In this document: one piece after another, positions 11,460-25,200 of the stretch
How the letters are laid out: the number at the start of each line of letters is the position of its first letter
Position numbering within the stretch: position 1 is the first letter of the stretch
DNA from: Limnomonas spitsbergensis
Taxonomy: Eukaryota; Chlorophyta; Chlorophyceae; Chlamydomonadales
Assembly (NCBI GenBank): GCA_037349105.1
Contig: JAYJMM010000041.1
Span: 3,658,001-3,722,000, forward strand
Length of the DNA stretch: 64,000 bases
Direction of reading: 5' to 3'
Translations under genes and position numbers: made by a program
Notes under the pieces: generated by a model
The model's input: only the letters and a program-made list of their open reading frames with translations
The model's database searches: none
Told to the model about the DNA's origin: nothing

Positions 11460-13214
11460 TACGTTCCAGCTCCGATCGTATGGAAGTCAGCGTAATCTTC
11501 ACAGTGAAAATATAAGGAACTCATAACGTACAACAAGGCATAAGTGGCGTATTTAAAGAGCGGCAACATTGATCCACATCCATTGCTCGTTGTGAACATC
11601 GAAAGTGAGCAATCTTCTTCGTACCGCGACCACGCTACCCAGCAGCCAGTCTTTTACAGTGAGTTATCCTATTATGCTTAGTATTTATCCATTGGACCTG
11701 GCCAGTGAGCAGTATTAGTAGGCTGCCCTCCAACTGAATGCATCATCATTTTAGCGTCTTTGCATTGTGACACGTATGTATGCCTGAGGATGCTTGCTGC
11801 GTGAGCGTTGGCTTGCCGGCGGGCGTGATGGCTTTTTGTTATGGCAGTCCTCGCGCGCAATGCATGTTGCAATAGGGCGCTGTAGGCACCCACCCCCCCG
11901 CATGCAACGCACCACCCCTAAGATGAGCGACTACGGTCCATCGGGTCTACCTTAGTTGAATGGGCCTTCAGACTGAAGCCCCAGGCCGCGGCCACTAGTA
12001 TGAGACTCACGGATTTCCCATGGAGACAGTATTATGTAGACGTAGTAGACGTTTATGTCCACGTATTATCCACCACCACCAAACCATAACTGACTCACGT
12101 CTCCTTGCTAAAAACGTGTCAGCCATTCTACTACCCAGGCATACATGTTTGTCACTATTGCCACTTACTACACTTACCAGATTTTCAGCCTCTCAGGCAT
12201 ATCTTATGCCTGTCGCTTCGATGTTTGTATACGGTATGATGATTTAAACCCTCGTCAATGCATGCGTTCATTCTATGCATCATCCGTCTTTCCATACACC
12301 ACCACTGTTCCTTCCTGAGGCCGGTTGGCCCCGGCCACCCGCCACACCACCCCATCTTCTGCGTAATGATTCTGTCATCTGACTGCAGGCAGCTGCCCAG
12401 CACAGCCGACGACTTCATATCCACGTGCGACTCGTCGCCTCGTATATCAACGCCTCCGCTATTACATCAAGTGAGTCCCTTCACTACTCTCACGAAACGA
12501 GCGAGTGCTGGCCCTAGTAGTATAGCAATATATACCGGGAAAATGATACATTCTGGTGCTCTGCGGACCTACTGCAAAAATGGACAGTCGTGGCACGCAC
12601 ATGTGCTGAGCTTACACTACCGGTACAAGCAACGGAAGGCACCGAGCCAATCAAGAGGTGAAAGTAGGCACCATTAACATTGAGCCACCCCCCGCCAAGC
12701 CCGGCACACTCCAGACTGTCATTGCTCCCCCCAGCTGGCGGTTACTCAGGTTTGCTTCCGACCATGCCATGCATACCGGTAAGAGAAATGCACTGGCTAG
12801 GTGGACTTGTTAGCGAAACCGAAACCCCTTCCAAAAGAGGCAAAACCCATGTACCATATTTAAGTACGTTTTCCAGATTTCTGGCTGACAGCCGAGAAAC
12901 ATTTCCATATCTCTACGTCGTAAGTCATGCATACAGAAGTGAGTGTCTGGAACTGCTTGTTTTTAGACACTAAACAAACACGCTACCCAAAATTCCTCTG
13001 TGTGAATGCTGATGTACCAGCCTGGAAGAAAGCTGACTGACTGGCTGTCCCAAATGATAGCACATGTATACCCAGTTTTATCTACAAACCCATTTCATGT
13101 TCTGCCCCTTATTTGCTGTGTCCTTCTCACTTTGCCTCGCGAAGGTGAAACAAGGCAGAGGGTGCCTGAGAGCTAAGCCCAAGAAAGCAACGCACAAGTC
13201 TTCACTGTACTGTG
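11460..13214. other. Gene-free stretch upstream of the large gene
   Basis: No exon, RNA gene or transposon end recognised. The last few hundred bases should hold the promoter and 5' UTR of the gene starting at 13215, but no clear TATA box is visible near the start. Confidence 0.4.
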
Positions 13215-16200
13215 ATGATTGGTTTTAAGCTGCTCGTCGTGCTTGCCTGCGTAATGGCGAGTGCAATGGCACAGTCGCCGCCCCCATCCCCATCCTCATC
13301 CAACACATCCTACCCACCTCAAAGCCCTTCACCACCAGACCCTTCACCCCCACCCCCAAGCCCTTCACCACCACCCCCAAGCCCTTCACCACCAGATCCT
13401 TCACCACCACCCCCAAGCCCTTCACCACCAGACCCTTCACCACCACCCCCAAGCCCTTCACCACCAGACCCTTCACCACCACCCCCAAGCCCTTCACCAC
13501 CAGACCCTTCACCCCCCCCCCCAAGCCCTTCTCCACTGCCCCCAAGCCCTTCACCACCAGACCCTTCACCACCCCCTCCAAGCCCTTCACCACCAGACCC
13601 TTCACCACCACCCCCAAGCCCTTCACCACCAGACCCTTCACCCCCCCACCCAAGCCCTTCACCACCCGACCCTTCACCACCACCCCCAAGCCCTTCACCA
13701 CCAGACCCTTCACCCCCACCCCCAAGCCCTTCTCCACCGCCCCCAAGCCCTTCACCACCACCCCCGAGCCCTTCACCACCAGACCCTTCACCACTACCCC
13801 CAAGCCCTTCACCACCCCCCCCAAGCCCTTCACCCCCACCCCCAAGCCCTTCACCGCCAGACCCTTCACCACCACCCCCAAGCCCTTCACCACCACCCCC
13901 AAGCCCTTCACCCCCACCCCCAAGCCCTTCACCGCCAGACCCTTCACCACCACCCCCAAGCCCTTCACCACCACCCCCAAGCCCTTCACCCCCCCCCCCA
14001 AGCCCTTCACCACCCCCCCCAAGCCCTTCACCACCACCCCCAAGCCCTTCACCACCAAGCCCTTCACCCACCCCCCCAAGCCCTTCACCACCACCCCCAA
14101 GCCCTTCACCACCAGACCCTTTTCCACCACCCCCAAGCCCATCACCACCAGAACCTTATCCACCACCCCCAAGCCCTTCTCCACCACCCCCAAGCCCTTC
14201 ACCACCAAGCCCTTCACCCCCACCCCCAAGCCCTTCCCCACCACCCCCAAGCCCTTCTCCACCACCCCCAAGCCCTTCACCACCAGACCCTTCACCCCCA
14301 CCCCCAAGCCCTTCACCACCAGACCCTTCACCACCACCCCCCAGCCCTTCTCCACTGCCCCCAAGCCCTTCACCACCAGACCCTTCACCACCCCCTCCAA
14401 GCCCTTCACCACCAGACCCTTCACCCCCACCCCCAAGCCCTTCACCACCAGACCCTTCACCACCACCCCCAAGCCCTTCACCACCAGACCCTTCACCACC
14501 CCCCCCAAGCCCTTCTCCACTGCCCCCAAGCCCTTCACCACCAGACCCTTCACCACCCCCTCCAAGCCCTTCACCACCAGACCCTTCACCACCACCCCCA
14601 AGCCCTTCACCACCAGACCCGTCACCACCCCCTCCGAGCCCTTCACCACCAGACCCTTCACCACCACCCCCAAGCCCTTCACCCCCAAGCCCTTCACCCC
14701 CACCCCCAAGCCCTTCACCACCAGATCCTTCACCACCACCCCCAAGCCCTTCACCACCAGACCCTTCACCACCACCCCCAAGCCCTTCACCACCAGACCC
14801 TTCACCCCCACCCCCAAGCCCTTCTCCACTGCCCCCAAGCCCTTCACCACCAGACCCTTCACCACCCTCTCCAAGCCCTTCACCACCAGACCCTTCACCC
14901 CCACCCCCAAGCCCTTCACCACCAGACCCTTCACCACCACCCCCAAGCCCTTCACCACCAGACCCTTCACCACCCCCCCCAAGCCCTTCTCCACTGCCCC
15001 CAAGCCCTTCACCACCAGACCCTTCACCACCCCCTCCAAGCCCTTCACCACCAGACCCTTCACCACCCCCCCCAAGCCCTTCACCACCAGACCCGTCACC
15101 ACCCCCTCCGAGCCCTTCACCACCAGACCCTTCACCACCACCCCCAAGCCCTTCACCCCCAAGCCCTTCACCCCCACCCCCAAGCCCTTCACCACCAGAC
15201 CCTTCACCACCCCCTCCGAGCCCTTCACCACCAGACCCTTCACCACCACCCCCAAGCCCTTCACCACCAGACCCTTCACCCCCACCCCCAAGCCCTTCAC
15301 CCCCACCCCCAAGCCCTTCACCACCACCCCCAAGCCCTTCTCCACCTGACCCTTCACCACCTCCCCCAAGCCCTTCACCACCAGATCCCTCACCCCCCCC
15401 CCCAAGCCCTTCACCACCACCCCCAAGCCCTTCCCCCCCAAGCCCTTCACCCCCACCCCCAAGCCCTTCACCCCCAAGCCCTTCACCACCAGATCCTTCA
15501 CCACCACCCCCAAGCCCTTCACCACCAGACCCTTCACCACCACCCCCAAGCCCTTCACCACCAGACCCTTCACCCCCACCCCCAAGCCCTTCACCACCAG
15601 ATCCTTCACCACCCCCTCCGAGCCCTTCACCACCAGACCCTTCACCCCCACCCCCAAGCCCTTCACCCCCACCCCCAAGCCCTTCACCACCAGACCCTTC
15701 ACCCCCACCCCCAAGCCCTTCCCCACCAGACCCTTCACCACCCCCTCCAAGCCCTTCACCACCAGACCCTTCACCCCCACCCCCAAGCCCTTCACCACCA
15801 GACCCTTCACCACCACCCCCAAGCCCTTCACCACCAGACCCTTCACCACCCCCCCCAAGCCCTTCTCCACTGCCCCCAAGCCCTTCACCACCAGACCCTT
15901 CACCACCCCCTCCAAGCCCTTCACCACCAGACCCTTCACCACCCCCTCCAAGCCCTTCACCACCAGACCCGTCACCACCCCCTCCGAGCCCTTCACCACC
16001 AGACCCTTCACCCCCACCCCCAAGCCCTTCACCCCCAAGCCCTTCACCCCCACCCCCAAGCCCTTCACCACCAGACCCTTCACCACCCCCTCCGAGCCCT
16101 TCACCACCAGACCCTTCACCACCACCCCCAAGCCCTTCACCACCAGACCCTTCACCCCCACCCCCAAGCCCTTCACCCCCACCCCCAAGCCCTTCACCAC

Positions 16201-19200
16201 CACCCCCAAGCCCTTCTCCACCTGACCCTTCACCACCTCCCCCAAGCCCTTCACCACCAGATCCCTCACCCCCCCCCCCAAGCCCTTCACCACCACCCCC
16301 AAGCCCTTCCCCCCCAAGCCCTTCACCCCCACCCCCAAGCCCTTCACCCCCAAGCCCTTCACCACCAGATCCTTCACCACCACCCCCAAGCCCTTCACCA
16401 CCAGACCCTTCACCACCACCCCCAAGCCCTTCACCACCAGACCCTTCACCCCCACCCCCAAGCCCTTCACCACCAGATCCTTCACCACCCCCTCCGAGCC
16501 CTTCACCACCAGACCCTTCACCCCCACCCCCAAGCCCTTCACCCCCACCCCCAAGCCCTTCACCACCAGACCCTTCACCCCCACCCCCAAGCCCTTCCCC
16601 ACCAGACCCTTCACCACCCCCTCCAAGCCCTTCACCACCAGACCCTTCACCCCCACCCCCAAGCCCTTCACCACCAGACCCTTCACCACCACCCCCAAGC
16701 CCTTCACCACCAGACCCTTCACCACCCCCCCCAAGCCCTTCTCCACTGCCCCCAAGCCCTTCACCACCAGACCCTTCACCACCCCCTCCAAGCCCTTCAC
16801 CACCAGACCCTTCACCCCCACCCCCAAGCCCTTCACCACCAGATCCTTCACCACCCCCTCCGAGCCCTTCACCACAAGACCCTTCACTCCCACCCCCAAG
16901 CCCTTCACCCCCAAGCCCTTCACCCCCACCCCCAAGCCCTTCTCCACCAAATCCTCCTCCTCTTCCTCCACCTTCACCGCTCCCGCCTTTCCCTGCGCCT
17001 CCTAAACCCTCTCCCTCTCCCCCGGTACCACCCAAACCCTCACCCCCGCCCCCGCCTCAACCCTCACCCCCCAAACCCTCACCCTTCCCTCCCTCTCCGC
17101 CGGTCCCTTTTAGCCTGACATGCCCTGGAAATTGCAAGGCCTGCACTTCCACGACCAGCTGTTCCGCCAGTCCTCTCCAAGGCGGCTGTATATGGCAAAA
17201 TGCAACGTGTGAAGCTGCGTCTTGCTACTCAAGCTGTGACCTCTGCGGTGATGGGGCGGGCTGTGCAGCTAGCCACTACTCTGGGGGCTGCTCTTGGAAT
17301 GGGACCCTCTGCCAGACCCAGCTTGCTGCCCAATGCAATACTGATTGCTCCCGATGCTTCGTTAAGGTGACTACTGGAGTGCTACAGGCCTCTGTCCAGG
17401 TTATGAACCACTCTGTCTTGTGTCAACTGTATCAGCCACCCCTGGCCCTATGAGGAGTGGACCTCAACCGGCCTACGGCCGATTGCCTAAGCAGCAGGGC
17501 TTGCTGCACCCTGCACCCAGGCATGGATGAGGCTGTAATTTAGCTTCTTGGGCTGATGGATCCAAACATGAACCCTGCTAGTCCCAAATGTCAAATCATT
17601 TCTTGGCTACTTGTATGATGTCATTGGGTACCAAGGGAGGCTGGCATCCTACTGCGACACATTGTGAGCACCCCAACCAGGAGCTGCAAACCAGCACTCA
17701 AGACCCTTGAGCCTCAACCCTGAATAAACCTCTAACTGCAAATCCTTCAAGAATAATCTACGTATGTGCAGGACACGTGTGGAAACAGCAAGACGGGCTG
17801 CGCTTGGAACTCCCAGTCCTTGACTTGCAGCTTCTTAGGTGCGGCCTGCTATGGGCTTTGAGTGACGGTAACGGCGCGGATGTGGCTTAGGCTCAGGCTG
17901 CGCTGTTTCCTTCACTCTCACGCTCCTCACGGGGTGTAGCTTTCTTTCTTTCTCTCTTTCTGGGTTATTAGTGCCGCCCCTCAGCAACATTGTGCAACAG
18001 TTCTGCAACACGAGGTTGGTTGAATTCAGTTGGTTTCCGTACGGGGTTTCTCCCCCTGATCGCTGTGTCGTCAAGCCATGATGACAAATTCGCTATTATA
18101 AAAACCTTGTCAATATTTTGTTGTCATGATCACCACAGATTAGAACCCCTCGACACACATTCTCCCCACCCCTGCTTTCTCTCTGAGACGAATTCCTTCC
18201 AATAGCTTCAGGAGGTTACTATGGGGCTGCTCCACCGAAAGGTGGAGGGCCCCAGAGGGCCCTCTCACTAAGTGTGAGAGGCGGGGGAGCAAGAGCTTTG
18301 CACATGTACCGTCTGGGAAGGCTACCTCTCCAATTGATATCTTGGGGGGTGGTAATAAATGTCATGGGGGTTGGGAGTAATTGGAATGTAGATTACAAAT
18401 TATGGCCACATACAAATGAAGAAGCTTAAACGCTATATAAGTTCAAGTGGCGCTTGAGGCAGGCAGGGCCAAGCGGGGACCCCTTTCTTTTCAGCCTCTC
18501 ACACCAAGCCGAGGGCTCTTTGACACCGTGAGCCTAGTCACTTCGCCTTTACTTACAACATGGTACGGTCAGCTCTAATACCCTCACACGATTGTATGCA
18601 CACACTACGCAGTGAAGGACACGGCCTGCGCATCCTTCACGGACGGCGCCCTTGCCTCAGCCCTAGCCATGTGGGCTTTGTCATTGGACACTGGCAAGAT
18701 GGCCAACGACACGCTGCTCGATACAACTTTCTGCACAAATTCAGGTGATGTTCGTGTGGAGGCTAGGTGCAGACCATGATGTTGCTCTCATGGGAAGCCC
18801 TGAAACTGCATGTCCTTAAGTTTATGGCATTTTTGCAGCCAAGCACTTACTGCGACGAACATGCTTATAAGACCCTGGATGCTCGCTGGACCAAGGCATG
18901 TTGCCACTTTGCCTGTGGCAGTAGGCGCACAACTCATGCATGGCATGCAGGTAGCAGGCGTGTTCCCAGGTCACTGCAGTAGGCATGCAGCTGGAGACTT
19001 CGGTGGTGCAGCTTCTTGAGTGGTGCACACTTGTCTGTCCTTAATCTAGAAATGCACACGCGGTGTCCCATTGCCCTCCTCCCTAGTGGTGACCCTCAGC
19101 ATGCTTCTGACTTATTTTTGTCTCCCCTGTTGTCACGCAGTTATGGGTGGCAGCAACCCTCTGATATACAACTTAGACTCATGCAAGACATTCGCAAGGT

Positions 19201-22200
19201 GAGTACATAGGACCATAGTCACTCCGAGTTACCAATATCAAGTCGGTGTGATTCAGCCACAATTCGGCTCTGATATACCTATGGCTGAAGTGGCCTGGTG
19301 GACATGCACTGCTGCGTGGGTCACCGGCCATTAGCAATCAAGAAGACCTTGTCCCTATCAGGCCAGTGCTGGCCGCCCAGCGGCTAGCCTACAATGTTTT
19401 GCCCAAGGAACCACTACTGCCTGCTCCTTCTTCACCTGGAGCCTCCGCGAGCGGTGCACTGTACCTTCAGTTCTGCTACTGCGTCAAGCCCACAGTGTCC
19501 TACCATCCGTGTGTACCGCTCACTGTTTACTGCCTGTCCGCCCCCGTCTATGCAGGTATGCTGCCGGCTTGCTGAAGGGCGGTTACTTTGGAACATCTTC
19601 CACTCCTGGTCTTCTTTGGACCCAGTCCTCAGGGCTTGACTTGGCCAAGGTCTCCGTTGTCACTGCAGTCACCACGGCATCGCTGTCAGGCTTTTGCACT
19701 TATGCAACAGCGATGGGATCTTCACTCGACGACCAGTTCTCAGCCTACCGCTGCGACCCGAGCTCCCCATGCTGTCTGGGCATGGGCATTACTCCGGCAC
19801 CAGCCCAGTGCCCGTACCAGCCGCTGACATTGACCCAGAGCCAGTGCATCTCTGCATCGTCGTGTATCATCCGCAGCGATGTGGGCTGCAGTGGGCAGTT
19901 CGCGGCGACCGGAAGTTGCCCAACAGGCTGCACATTCAGCTCGGAAGGCTACTATGTTGCAAACACGATATATCCACGCTCCGGAACGCCGCATGCCAAC
20001 TTGTTTTGGTGAGCAAGTGCAGCAGCACCTAGTTATTAAACCTTGCCCCTAGCCAGACAGGAGTGCCACTCTCCTTGGGTTACAGGTTACACTTTGTCAA
20101 TCATTTTTGCCATGATTGGGCAAAATTTGTTTCATTGGGCTATTCTGTGAGAGGTTCTGGGCCCCCTCCATTAACCCTCCCCCCTGCCAACGGCCAGGGA
20201 TGATAAGCTCACAATGAGCCCATAGCTTCAATGCGATGGTGCCAGCAATACTTCGGACACAACTGGCCAGCTGGGACCAACAAGGTTTCCAGCAGCAGCA
20301 TGCCACTGTCGAATCTATACTTGCTGAAGTGCACCTTTCAGAACAACTGCTGCCAAGCTATGTTAACTGTACATATGATGTAGTCTCTGGTATGACCATA
20401 AAAGTGGGAAGCTCTGTCCCTGAATTGGCTTATGTCACTGGAGGGGCTATCAGTCCCCACCTTAAGCCTCTTTGTGTAAAAACACTCAGCCCTGTCTCCT
20501 GAATATAATTTTTGCCCCCCTTCCTCCATGCGCAGCTACAACAAAACGGCTGTCGATGTGTGTTCCGCTTTCAATGACTTCAACATGGGTACCACAGATC
20601 AGTCCGCCTGCCTGGGCATAGCTTCTTGCACACTGGTCCCGACTTGCAGCCCCCAAGACGGCTGGTACAACGGTGGCGGCTTTGGTTACGGAGCTGATAA
20701 GTGCTTTGTGCCTGTGGAGGGCAATGCTGCTGCGGAAAATCAGGTGGGTGGGAAAAGAGGTGGACATCTAGCTGAACCTCGCTTACACGCACAGTGCTGT
20801 CAATGATCACTTCACCTTGCCTGTCCTTTTGCGCGGAGGGATGAAGTAAGGGCCGATTCCTGATGGACCCAACCTGTCTGTTTTGAATTCCGAGACAAAT
20901 AAAATGTTGTTTGGGGATAATTTTTCGTTTGACGGTTGCTATCAACAAAGCCAAGACAATGAACCCTGTCATGGAGGCTCCCCTAGATCGTCTAGATCCA
21001 CCTGGATCTCTCTGGACCCACAGATTTTTAGACGGAGATACTTTTAACCCTAGCTGAATCACACATGTTGTCCTCTCTCTCCAGGAAACATGCTTGGCCA
21101 CTTCGCTGACTGTGGGCGCGTCCTGTACCAACACCACGGTATGCGTCACGTCGCCCAATCAAAACCAATGCACGGTCTTCACCGACCCCTTCTCTTGCAA
21201 CACGCAATCTGGATGTGAGTACGCACGGCGAGGGTCACCTGTTGCCAGAGAAAGTTCACTTCAAATAAAATAACGAATGAAAAGCACATGTTCCTCTCGT
21301 ATGTACTGTGTGTGTGGCACCATTCAGCTGCCCAGCTGCTCCATTCTACACCCCAGTGTCCGCAGTTGTGAACCCCTGTGCCTTTGTCATCTCTATCCTT
21401 TTTACCCTGCCCTCTGTCTGAAGTATTTGACCTGGCACTACGTGCACAGAAGCATGGACGATCCGCATGCCCTGCAGACCATAATCCATGAAAACTGGTC
21501 ACCCCCGTCCAGTATGCTGGCACAAGCCTGCAGTAATTGGACAGGGATGCGCAACCCTCTGTGCCCCCCTTGGCCCATGTAGGCAAGTTCACACTCCAGT
21601 CAGGCTACACTGGTTTGTTCCAGGGCGAATGCCAACTGGAGGTTGATGACTGCAATGCGCTGCCCTTGAGTGCCTGCTTACAAACCGGAGGGTTCTGTAA
21701 GGTAGGTTCTGGCAGACCAGTGGCAGCAGCAAGCATGAACCACATGGGACTAAAACCCTGCGAACCCAGTGAAGGGATGCAACAGCAATATTTTCGACCT
21801 CATACCGAAAGCCTTCGAACTAGTTGCAAACCTGAACCACACCCCTGAAACTACAAACCCTTAACCCTGTGCCCAAACTTGTTGGAACTTGCACTCGTCT
21901 TCACTCATTTATGAGTCAGGAGTTGGTACATCTGGACCAGTTAAGGTCAGGGCCCCTGTAGTGAAGAATCCAGCCTTGACCGGCCCAAGCCACAGGCACG
22001 GCCACACATGGTATCTGTGGCTGCATTATAGCTTCAGTGTAGCTGAATTGTCATGGACGAATCACTGGCAGGGTCCAAGTTTTATGGTTTTGATGTCCTT
22101 TCCTGCCTCTCTATATGCCCAGGCACTCTCCACCTGCCAAACACAGCAATGTGATGGCTCTGATGCCTGCTGCTTTGTGGGCTCGGATGTATGCTACCTG

Positions 22201-25200
22201 GATCCCAGATGCCAAGAGAGCTTCAAGTGCAGGTAAACGTCCAACCTGAAACCTTGAAACCTCACTCCATGACCCATATTTGTGTATTTATATTATTTTG
22301 TCTTACAATCGGTGAAGTTACTTCTGGTAGCAGTTATAAAAGGGCCTGGCGCAGCTTAGTGGACCGAAAGATGTTGAAGAAAATATGCTGAAATTGTTCT
22401 TTAGCTGGGAAATGCAGAGGGCTAACAGTTCAGACCTCATAATACAAAACTCTGTGGGCAATTATGGCATGTTTAAATTCCAATAGCGCTTCATGAGTAC
22501 AGCCTTGTCATTTCTCCCCCTCAATGCTTGTCATGTACATCCGAATACCCAATGTCCAATTCACGTTCACACATCCCCCTCTTTCTTGCAGCCCTGCCTA
22601 CGATGACTGTACCTACAGCACAACTCAGACGGAGTGCATCTCAACCTCCTACTGCGCATGGAACCCAGACAACATGGTAAATCAACCCCACGGGCTTCAC
22701 TCAATAATGTGCCCTGGCATGGATTTAGAATGCCATGTGTTGGCGATAGCACTGAGTAGGTTAACCTAACACTGCAACATGTCAGCCAGATTGGTTCACT
22801 GACATGCTGAGCCCCATAAAGAGAGGGGCGCAACTTATCATTGCTTTTATGACTTAGCTCCGCACACACCTCTGGCTGGAGGTCTCATGTGTGGCCTCCC
22901 CTGCTGCTTGCGGAGGCCGGCACAGGTTTGGTTTCCCATAGGGCCTTCAGTGAACGTGTTTTGGCGGCCTGCCAACAGTGGCCTTGTAGGTGGAAATGTA
23001 AGCACCAGTGTGTGGGGGGAGGGACGCCAGCTCAGGGCTTTGAATTCCAGTGTCCCACTCTCCCAGAGTCCTGGGTACTTAACCTCGAACACCCTCGTGA
23101 CCCTGCAAGACCGTATTTTAATATTTGATTCCCCCGGCAGACTTGTGGCAGATTTGCTGATTTATTGAATCATCTCACGACGCTTGCCTCGTCACTCAAC
23201 TAGCAGCACGATGCCTGCCCCTGCCAGGCCCTTCACCCAAAACCCTGAACCCTCCCTCCATTCTCAGGCCTGTTCCATTGGAAACATGTCCGCCCACACG
23301 TGCGTGAACTCCCCACTGTCAAGGACGGATTGCTACAACATCATGGACACCGACAACTTTGGCGATAAGGAGGTGCATCTCTGCTCCATCCAGGCAGTGT
23401 GCGAGAATGGTGTGTGCGCCTCCTGTTAATCCTTGAATACAACTGAAAATGGTGTGTGCGCCTCCTGCTGATCCTTGAGTACAACAGTAAATGGTGTGTT
23501 GGCCTTCTGCTGATCCTTGAATACAACTGAAATAAGTGGTGTGTGCGCCTCTGCTGATCCTTGAATACAACTGAAATAAGTGGTGTGTAGGCCTTCTGTT
23601 ATCCTTAATGTACCTTAGACAATGTCCAGCCACATGTTAGCTATATGGTGACCTGCAGAAACTGCTATGCATCCGAGCATGCCTTACCCCTCCCCCCTCT
23701 CTTGCAGCATGCCTATTCTTGGGCACCGCCTCTGTACGAGCACACACTTCGAATATGTGGTTGCATTTCTCTCGTCCAATCCTCCACTTCCCCATGCCTC
23801 CACGCCAAGCTGCTGATGCCTCTCTCTGCCTTCATCACTCCTGCAGCTTGCACCGGCTGTCAAAAGTTTGTGCAAACTTGGTACGACGCGGTTAAGAACA
23901 ACACAGTCACAGACTCTGAATTGCTGTCGATTCTGTGGGAAACAGCTTGCGCAGGCAGCCTGGCATCAACGGTGAGGAACATGATTTCCATGGTCAAGGT
24001 TTTGCGCACCCACACCAAACCCTCACCAGTATTTCCTCAAGAAACCTGAGCTGACGAGTAGTGACCTCCACACAATCAACCCGCTAGACATCTGTGTTTA
24101 TTTCCCACCCACCCATATATCATGGACCTGGAGCCCTCTCTACTACTTGTCACCTATTACATTTAAAAAACCCTGCCCATATGCACAGTTCGACATCAGT
24201 GAGGAAGACTGCAGCTCGGTCGCCTTTGATATCTACATGTCGGCCAACCTATACAGCCGCCCAGCTGCCATTGCAAGGATGCTGGGATTGTGCCCAATGG
24301 TAGGCATGGCCAGCACTGCCGCACTTGGACATAAACACATACAATCCCGGCCTGAATATTTAGGCAAATCTAAAATTCTGTGCACAATCGTTGTTATCTG
24401 ACCTTACTAAAAGTGTTCTGACTGTACCAAGTGCCGAACACTAAAGAACACCAGTACCCACAACCCCATCCCTCCCCACCTCACCCTTTCCACAGGACTT
24501 CTCTTGCAGTCTGAACATTTCAAAGTCAGACACCATGAAGATCTCCGCCCCCATCGACTATTGTACGCTGGAGGGCGTTGGTTCTTTTGTGACTGCGCCT
24601 TTGAGTACCTGGGTCGGGCCTAACAGTCCCTATGCCAAAACGACCACTGCCTTAGCTAATGGGACCTGTCGCCTGGACTCAGACTGTACAGATGGGAAGG
24701 CGTGTTCCGCTTTCGACTACTCCACCTACTCCTCGGAAGGTGAGTGTTGCTTCAAAGGTATCCTGAGGGTACAGGTGGGTGCAGCTCAGCCATGTCTTCA
24801 TGACAGGCCTAATTTTAGTGTCCAATGTAGATATTTATATTTAAAAGAAGCCAGGGGGCCCTTGACCATTTTGCACACCGAACTCTTGCCTCCGTCAGAC
24901 TCTATTTCTCTCACAGCACCTAGGATTCCCCTCGAGGGCATCTCCATGTGTCTCCTATATCTAGGAGCCTCTGTCCCCCCTCTCCCAATCCCTCTCTCCT
25001 CGCACCACTTCCATGCCAGTAGGGTATCTGCTGCTGTATGATCTGCAGAGCTCCTTCACACATCCAACAATTTCATTTTCAGGCCCCAAGGCATATATTG
25101 GCTTACCCCCTTCTCCTTGCAGACAACATCCCGCTGGACTGCTCCTGCTCAGAGGAAGAGTACGGCGCTGACAACTGCCAACCCTTTGGAACGTGAGTCA

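Noticed and set aside
12258..12973. Two + strand frames of 139 and 97 codons before the large gene
   Set aside because: No homology, signal peptide, splice pattern or conserved composition; compatible with chance in GC-rich DNA.
13225..17118. Very long alternative frames over the proline exon (VKGLGV, GGGGEGSGGEGL, LHHQTLHHHPQA repeats)
   Set aside because: Shadows of the SPSPPPP-coding repeat. Only the frame with ATG 13215 has a signal peptide and continues into spliced Cys-rich exons in phase.
18230..18280. Hammerhead ribozyme (because of the CCGAAAGG stem-loop)
   Set aside because: The CUGANGA core and cleavage-site context are absent.
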